Position numbers and translations under genes: made by a program. The notes beneath the pieces were generated by a model. The model saw nothing but the letters and a program-made list of their open reading frames with translations. It was not told the origin of the DNA and did not search any database. DNA of 11,003 nt from Hyphomicrobiales bacterium (GTDB lineage Bacteria; Pseudomonadota; Alphaproteobacteria; Rhizobiales; Aestuariivirgaceae), in NCBI GenBank assembly GCA_020029455.1, contig JAIBJH010000081.1:1-11003 (forward strand), read 5' to 3'. Below, piece after piece: positions 6,743 to 11,003 of the stretch. Within the stretch, counting starts at the first letter, position 1. Each line of letters begins with the position of its first letter.

Positions 6743-8437
6743 TCATGGCGTTGTTGGAAACTGCAGCCTTGCCTGGCGAAAGCCGCGCATTAGCACAATA
6801 ACAGGGATAAGACCGGCCCCAACAATGATGAGGGCGGGAAGTGCGGCCTCTTCAATCTGGCCGAGCGATGCATAGGTGAAGACCTCCGTTGCAAGGGTTT
6901 CGAAGTTGAAGGGCCGCAGCAGCAGCGTGGCGGGCAGTTCTTTCATGGCATCAACGAACACCAGAAGCGCCGCGGCAATAAAGGCAGGCTTCAGCATCGG
7001 CACGTGGACCGCGAAAAGCGTCGCGATGGGAGAATGTCCGAGGGTGCGCGCTGCGCTGTCAATCGACTGCGGGATGCGCTCATATCCCGCTTCAAGCATG
7101 CCCGTTGCCGCGATGAGGAAGCGTGCGACATAGGCAAAGAGCAGGGCCATGATTGTTCCCGAAAGCAGCAGACCCGGTCTCACGCCGAACATGTTTTGCG
7201 AGAGTCTGTTGAGAAAATGATCAGCGATGCCGAAAGGCACGATGATGCCAATGGCGAGAACAGTGCCGGGGATGGCATAACCCGTATTGGCAAGAAAAGT
7301 GGCGACCTCCAATGGAGGTGATTGGGCGCGCCTCTTGGCATAGGCAATCGTCAGCGCCAGCAGCACGGCAATTGCGGCAGAGGCCAGCGCAAGAAATGCC
7401 GAATTCCAGGCGGCGCCGAGGAACTTGCCCCAGGACGCGTCCCCAAAACGGCGGAAACCATGGCCGAGCAGCAGGATCAGCGGCAGGACGAATCCGAGGA
7501 AGACAGGAAGGCTCACGACCGCCGTTGCAAGCCAGCCCTTTAGCCCCGGGAGCGGCTCGCGGGGGTAGTTTGAATCAGGTTGCTGGGTGCGTGGCAGCCT
7601 GTCATGGGCCCTGGCCCATCTCTCGATAATGACCAGCAACATGGCGGCGGCGATCATGATGAGGGCAAGGGCCGCCGCACCGCCGAGGCTCCCTTGGTCG
7701 AGCCAGGTGGAGAAGATGGCAATGGCATAGGTCCTGACGCCGAAGAAGCTCATGGCGCCCACGTCATTGAGGCATTCCATCATCACCAGCACGAGGCCCG
7801 CGGCAATCGCGGGCCGCGCCTGCGGCAGCACCACATTAAGGAAAATGGTCCATGGGCGATGGCCCATGGTGCGGGCCACGAAAATCTGGTTGACGGGCTG
7901 GCGGGCAAAGGCCGCCCTGCCGGCAAGATAGACATAAGGGTAGAGAACAAAGCTCATGATCAGCATGGCGGCGGGAAGCGACCTCACTTCGGGGAAAAAG
8001 TAGTCGCTAGGACTGTTCCAGCCAAAGAGGCTGCGCAGCCAGCTCTGCAGCGGCCCTGCATAGTTGAAGAAATCGACGTAGAGATAGGAGATGATGTAGC
8101 CCGGCATGGCGATGGGCAGGAAGGCGAGCCAAGTGAGCGGCTTGCGCAGCGGAAAATAATAGAAGCTGATGAGCCAAGAAGAGATGACGCCGAAGATGAG
8201 CGAGAGCAGGGCCGTGCCGAAGCAGAGGAGCAGCGTGTTGACCGTGAGAGGCCAGAGCGTGCCGGCAAAGGCATTCCGCCAGCTGCCGGGACCTGCCGCG
8301 AGCGCAAGCACGACGATTGTGGTGATGGGAAGCGCCATGGGCACGGCAACCGCGCAGGCGGCCCAGAGCGACGACGGTGTTTTTTCCTTCCAGCTTTCAC
8401 CGCCGGACAAGGGAGCATCCTCGCTGCGCAGTGTCAT
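6743..8437 (-). CDS. Fe3+-type ABC transporter permease (FbpB-like, fused two-domain)
   Basis: A 564-residue inner-membrane protein made of two similar permease halves, as in FbpB/SfuB of ferric iron importers. Membrane segments cluster at about 28-48, 60-90, 100-123, 152-175, 207-228 and 252-271 in the first half and 300-325, 343-366, 383-404, 423-446, 480-497 and 532-550 in the second. Each half has an EAA loop: VARTMGHRPWTIFLNVVLP (187-205) and SAARTLGHSPIATLFAVHVP (461-480). The segment DAMKELPATLLLRPFNFETLATEVF (496-520) is typical of the iron/thiamine/phosphonate permease group. Fe3+ is the most likely substrate but related substrates cannot be excluded. No substrate-binding protein or ATPase gene is adjacent, which is unusual. 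The start lies 8 nt after the kinase stop codon and the AsmA-like gene starts 21 nt downstream. Confidence 0.88.
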   Translation of the reverse strand: MTLRSEDAPLSGGESWKEKTPSSLWAACAVAVPMALPITTIVVLALAAGPGSWRNAFAGTLWPLTVNTLLLCFGTALLSLIFGVISSWLISFYYFPLRKPLTWLAFLPIAMPGYIISYLYVDFFNYAGPLQSWLRSLFGWNSPSDYFFPEVRSLPAAMLIMSFVLYPYVYLAGRAAFARQPVNQIFVARTMGHRPWTIFLNVVLPQARPAIAAGLVLVMMECLNDVGAMSFFGVRTYAIAIFSTWLDQGSLGGAAALALIMIAAAMLLVIIERWARAHDRLPRTQQPDSNYPREPLPGLKGWLATAVVSLPVFLGFVLPLILLLGHGFRRFGDASWGKFLGAAWNSAFLALASAAIAVLLALTIAYAKRRAQSPPLEVATFLANTGYAIPGTVLAIGIIVPFGIADHFLNRLSQNMFGVRPGLLLSGTIMALLFAYVARFLIAATGMLEAGYERIPQSIDSAARTLGHSPIATLFAVHVPMLKPAFIAAALLVFVDAMKELPATLLLRPFNFETLATEVFTYASLGQIEEAALPALIIVGAGLIPVIVLMRGFRQARLQFPTTP

Positions 8438-8445
8438 GGATAAGC

Positions 8446-10545
8446 CTATTCCGCCAGTACGCGCGGCCCGGGAAACAGAATTTCGACCAGAGTGCCCTCA
8501 CCGGACTTGGAGCTGATCGAGAACTTGGCGCGGTTGGCTTCGACCAGAGATCTGGTCAGCGGCAGGCCCAGCCCGGTGCCTTGCCGCTGGCGTGTGGCAT
8601 TTTCGATCCGCCCATAGGGCTTCAGCACTTCCTCGACTTCCGCTTCCGACATGCCGATGCCTGTGTCCTTGATCCTCAATGTCAGTGCACCCTTTTCGGC
8701 CATCACTGCAGAGATGAGCACTTCACCGCCTGCATTGGAATATTTAATGCCGTTGGAGAGAAGATTGATCATGACCTGACGCAAGGTTTTCTGGTCGCCC
8801 ACCACGCGCGGCAGGTTTGCGGGCAAGGATTTGCGTAGGATCACGCCTGCTGCACCGGCCTCATCTTTCAGAAGATTGAGGGCATAGTCCGCCACTTCTT
8901 CCAGGCCCACGGCCATGAAATCAAGCTCGAGCTTTCCGGCTTCGACCTTGGAGAGATCGAGGAGATCGCTGACGATAGAAAGGAGATGGCTGCCGCTGGC
9001 ATGGATATCATTGGCATAGGCGAGATATTTTTCATTGCCGACGTGCCCAAAGCGTTGGGTGCGCATGACATCGGAAAATCCCAGAATGGCATTGAGAGGC
9101 GTGCGCAACTCGTGGCTGATGTGCGCAAGGAAATCCGATTTCTGGCGGTTCGATTCCACGGCGCGGTCGCGAGCCTCAACCAGTTCATTTTCCGTCCGCT
9201 TCCATGAGGTGAGATCGCGCACGACGGCGCAGAAACGAGCCTTGGAATTCAGTGACTGCAGCTTGCCGATGGTCATGAAGAGCGGCACCTCGCCGCCTTG
9301 GGCATTGATGGCGAGCATTTCCCGCCCATCATTGAATACTGTTGCAAGGCCCGCATCCTTGAGGCCCTTGAGATAGTCCTGGAAGGGGCGCCTGCTTTCC
9401 GGGTGCAGCAAGTGTGACAGTGGCTTTCCGGCCGCCGCCGGCGTTGCCATGCCGAAGATCGCTTCGGCGGCGGCGCTGAGAGTCAGGATCTCGCCATCCT
9501 TGCCAAGGGTGACAATGCCGTCCGAGGCAACGTCAAGGATGGCCTTCAATTCATCAAGGGCAATCACGTCCGCCGGGGTGGTGGCAGGCGGTATTGTTTC
9601 TGCAGTTCCACCCTGCGGTTTTATCGATTTTTGACCGCGCTTACCCGCGGCCGGTTCAGCTATGCGTACTTCTTCCTTTGCAACAGGCGGTGGTGAGGCT
9701 TGTTCTGTTGCGCTCACGCCGTTCGGGGAAGAGACGGCAAGGGCCCTCAGGGAAAATTGTTCAGCCGGGCCATTGTGCCAGGGCAGAGGATGGCGCGAAA
9801 CAAGGACAGGGGAAATGTCCGGTTTCTGGAACTCCACCAGCAAACTGGCGCCGGTGGGAACCGAATGAAGGTCAGCCAAGAGGTTTGCATCGCCAACGAT
9901 GGCCGCTGCGCCGGAATGGCCCACAAGTTCGGCAGCTCGGGGCGTTGCAAAAAGCGCCCGGCCACTACGGCACACGATAATGCCGAAGGGGGCCTGCTCA
10001 AGCGTATGACGGATGGGCCAGGGTGGTGCTGCATTGGCTTCCGCTGGCGGAGTGGCGGTAGCTCTGGCTGCCGGCTCGCCACGCAAATTGTCGGACAGAG
10101 AGCGTTTTAATGCGGCGAAGGCATCGGCCCTTGAGGCCAGCCCGGCATCACCAGGATGCGGCTGTTGTGGACGCGGTGCCTCCTGCAATCGAGGTTCCGG
10201 CGAACCGGCACGGGCAACGGTGAGAAGGCCAGCGCGGCCATCGGCCAGGGCATGGACAAAAACATCGCACGAATAGGGAGATTCCCGGCCTGTGGACGGC
10301 AGGTGCAGCAACACTTTCCTGTGCTGGCCCCAACTCAGGTCCGCGGCCAAACCGGCGAGGCGTTCCACGCCTGGCTCGCGGTGGTCAAAGGGCCGGTCGA
10401 CAATCTCATAAAGGGAGGCGCATCCAAAGGCCTTGAGGCCCGGATCATTTGCCCAGACGATGCGGCGGCGCTCGGCGTCCCATAGCCAGACAGGCTCTGG
10501 AACATGGCGCAGGTCATCCAGGGTCGGCTTTGTCGCTGCAGACAT
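8446..10545 (-). CDS. PdhS-like cytoplasmic PAS-domain sensor histidine kinase
   Basis: 699 residues with no membrane segment. An N-terminal PAS-like module (about 12-110, PVWLWDAERRRIVWANDPGLKAFG) is followed by an Ala/Pro-rich linker (112-175), a second degenerate PAS-like part (178-270), a second linker (275-325) and a clear PAS domain (about 330-450, ILDVASDGIVTLGKDGEILTLS). The DHp helix carries HISHELRTPLNAILGFSDVM with phospho-acceptor His478. The ATPase domain has N-box NLLSNGIKYS (594-603), G1 DTGIGM (627-632) and G2 GTGLGL (656-661). The sequence around the H-box (RFGHVGNEKYLAYANDIHASGSHLLSIVSDLLDLSKVEAGKLEL) and the GLPLTRSLVEANRA tail resemble the DivJ/PleC/PdhS kinases that act on DivK and CtrA in alphaproteobacterial cell-cycle control. 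No response regulator is adjacent, which fits that class. Family placement is from recalled consensus, not a search. The start has only a weak AAGAAT upstream. Confidence 0.87.
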   Translation of the reverse strand: MSAATKPTLDDLRHVPEPVWLWDAERRRIVWANDPGLKAFGCASLYEIVDRPFDHREPGVERLAGLAADLSWGQHRKVLLHLPSTGRESPYSCDVFVHALADGRAGLLTVARAGSPEPRLQEAPRPQQPHPGDAGLASRADAFAALKRSLSDNLRGEPAARATATPPAEANAAPPWPIRHTLEQAPFGIIVCRSGRALFATPRAAELVGHSGAAAIVGDANLLADLHSVPTGASLLVEFQKPDISPVLVSRHPLPWHNGPAEQFSLRALAVSSPNGVSATEQASPPPVAKEEVRIAEPAAGKRGQKSIKPQGGTAETIPPATTPADVIALDELKAILDVASDGIVTLGKDGEILTLSAAAEAIFGMATPAAAGKPLSHLLHPESRRPFQDYLKGLKDAGLATVFNDGREMLAINAQGGEVPLFMTIGKLQSLNSKARFCAVVRDLTSWKRTENELVEARDRAVESNRQKSDFLAHISHELRTPLNAILGFSDVMRTQRFGHVGNEKYLAYANDIHASGSHLLSIVSDLLDLSKVEAGKLELDFMAVGLEEVADYALNLLKDEAGAAGVILRKSLPANLPRVVGDQKTLRQVMINLLSNGIKYSNAGGEVLISAVMAEKGALTLRIKDTGIGMSEAEVEEVLKPYGRIENATRQRQGTGLGLPLTRSLVEANRAKFSISSKSGEGTLVEILFPGPRVLAE

Positions 10546-10929
10546 CGAATATTCTTATTTCTTATTGGGCACTCAAATTTGGAAGACCACACATCCGCTG
10601 CCGGCCCCCCAAAGCTCAAGCTAGTCGACAGGTTGGGCCCCGTCCACCCTTCGTTAACCGCATGTTGTTGGAGAAAGATGGCGTTCTTGGAGCAAATTCC
10701 GGCCAAGTTGCAGACTTGGCCGAATAAGAACCGAAGGCCCGCGAAGCGAACTTGCTCCAACTTATTGGTCTGGCGCGAATTCTATTCGGTCAGGCCCACG
10801 TGACCGGAAAGCGCGCGCGTGCAATATCTGGGAAATCAGCGAAGATGTGCGGCAGCATTCGTCATTATTGCACTGGCTGGCGCAATGGATTAGGGAAAGG
10901 CCGCGCGTGGCAAACGCCACCCAAGATGT
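10546..10929. other. Divergent intergenic region between kinase gene and tRNA-His
   Basis: 384 bases with no convincing coding sequence. It must hold the promoter of the leftward kinase gene (AT-rich near 10546-10590) and probably that of the rightward tRNA gene. I see no strong -35/-10 pair. Weak candidates for the tRNA are GTGACC (10800-10805) with CAATAT (10822-10827), and TTGCAC (10868-10873), which lacks a good -10. The main structure is the nested inverted repeat at 10687-10760. A small hairpin, GTGGC-AAAC-GCCAC (10907-10920), would sit in the tRNA precursor leader. A half-matching CtrA-like site, TTAA-N7-TTGT (10654-10668), lies about 110 bases upstream of the kinase start. Confidence 0.6.
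10687..10760. repeat. Nested inverted repeat / structured element
   Basis: The outer arms TTGGAGCAA (10687-10695) and TTGCTCCAA (10752-10760) are perfect 9-bp inverted repeats. Inside is a strong hairpin: CGGCCAAGT (10700-10708), loop TGCAG, ACTTGGCCG (10714-10722). This stem extends by ATT/AAT (10696-10698 with 10723-10725) past a single bulged C. A minimal CGC-GAA-GCG hairpin could form near 10739-10747. GTTCTT (10683-10688) can instead pair with AAGAAC (10726-10731), which competes with the outer stem over two bases. No T-run follows on either strand, so it is not a standard terminator. It could be a structured RNA, a protein-binding palindrome or a small dispersed repeat. Confidence 0.7.
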
Positions 10930-11003
10930 GCCGCCTTAGCTCAGTTGGTTAGAGCACCAGATTGTGGATCTGGGGGTCCCCCGTTCGAGCCGGGGAGGCG
11001 GTA
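10930..11003 (+). tRNA. tRNA-His (anticodon GTG)
   Basis: A full 74-base cloverleaf. Acceptor arm GCCGCCT (10930-10936) pairs with AGGCGGT (10996-11002), the first pair being G1:U72. The D-arm is GCTC/GAGC with loop AGTTGGTTA. The anticodon stem CCAGA/TCTGG (10957-10961, 10969-10973) encloses loop TTGTGGA with anticodon GTG at 10964-10966. The T-arm CCCCG/CGGGG (10979-10983, 10991-10995) has loop TTCGAGC. The discriminator is A73 at 11003, the last base of the window, so whether CCA is encoded cannot be seen. The base before the gene (10929) is T, so no G-1 is encoded. Confidence 0.97.

Noticed and set aside
7580..8443. Long open frame (287 codons) on the + strand opposite the Fe3+-type permease gene
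   Set aside because: Its translation is dominated by charged and Gly/Ala/His residues with no domain or membrane pattern, and it lies fully antisense to a gene with clear permease motifs. GC-rich codon bias explains the open frame.
10654..10668. CtrA-like box TTAA-N7-TTGT upstream of the kinase gene
   Set aside because: Only one half-site is perfect and no promoter elements are placed around it. One such match is expected by chance in a few hundred bases, so it is not listed as a feature.
10687..10760. Insertion-sequence remnant or MITE with 9-bp terminal inverted repeats
   Set aside because: No flanking target-site duplication is evident, and a single copy in the window cannot show mobility. 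It is left as a structured repeat.
10868..10896. Possible sigma-70 promoter TTGCAC ... TAGGGA for the tRNA
   Set aside because: The spacing is 17 but the -10 hexamer matches the consensus poorly. Not strong enough to annotate.
10752..10952. 66-codon open frame on the + strand running into the tRNA gene
   Set aside because: It ends inside the tRNA-His gene, has no ribosome binding site or recognisable domain, and covers the structured repeat. Non-coding is the better reading.

Overview
The window looks like chromosomal DNA of an alphaproteobacterium, probably of the Rhizobiales (Hyphomicrobiales). Four things point there: a histidine tRNA with A73 and a G1:U72 first pair and no encoded G at -1; a soluble PdhS-type sensor kinase; an alpha-glucoside (Agl/Thu type) sugar importer followed by ThuA and ThuB; and moderately high GC content. 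No insertion sequence, phage gene, CRISPR array or toxin/defence module is visible.

Left part, + strand (1-3926): the 3' half of a sugar uptake and catabolism operon. In order it holds the last codons of a MalF-type permease, an AglG-type permease with a large periplasmic insertion, an AglK-type ATPase, ThuA and ThuB. The genes are tightly coupled: TGA-C-ATG at the first two junctions, an ATGA overlap at the third and a 12-nt gap at the fourth. By analogy with rhizobial thuEFGKAB, the importer should bring in trehalose- or sucrose-like disaccharides and ThuA/ThuB should process them through 3-keto derivatives. The most striking point of the window is here. The ATPase has an in-frame loss of about 40 codons that removes the A-loop and the whole Walker A (P-loop) segment, while every other nucleotide-binding motif is intact.

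Middle and right, - strand (10545 down to 3930): five genes read leftwards with small gaps (8, 21 and 40 nt, then an overlap), so they could be one transcript. In order of transcription: a PAS-containing PdhS-like histidine kinase, a two-domain Fe3+-type ABC permease without its binding protein or ATPase, a short AsmA-family envelope protein, MoaE (molybdopterin synthase large subunit) without MoaD, and a membrane-anchored staphylococcal-nuclease-like protein. Their functions do not form an obvious pathway. The last gene converges on thuB with only 3 nt between the stop codons.

Right edge: a 384-bp non-coding divergent region (10546-10929) with a nested inverted repeat, then a complete tRNA-His(GTG) on the + strand ending at the last base of the window.
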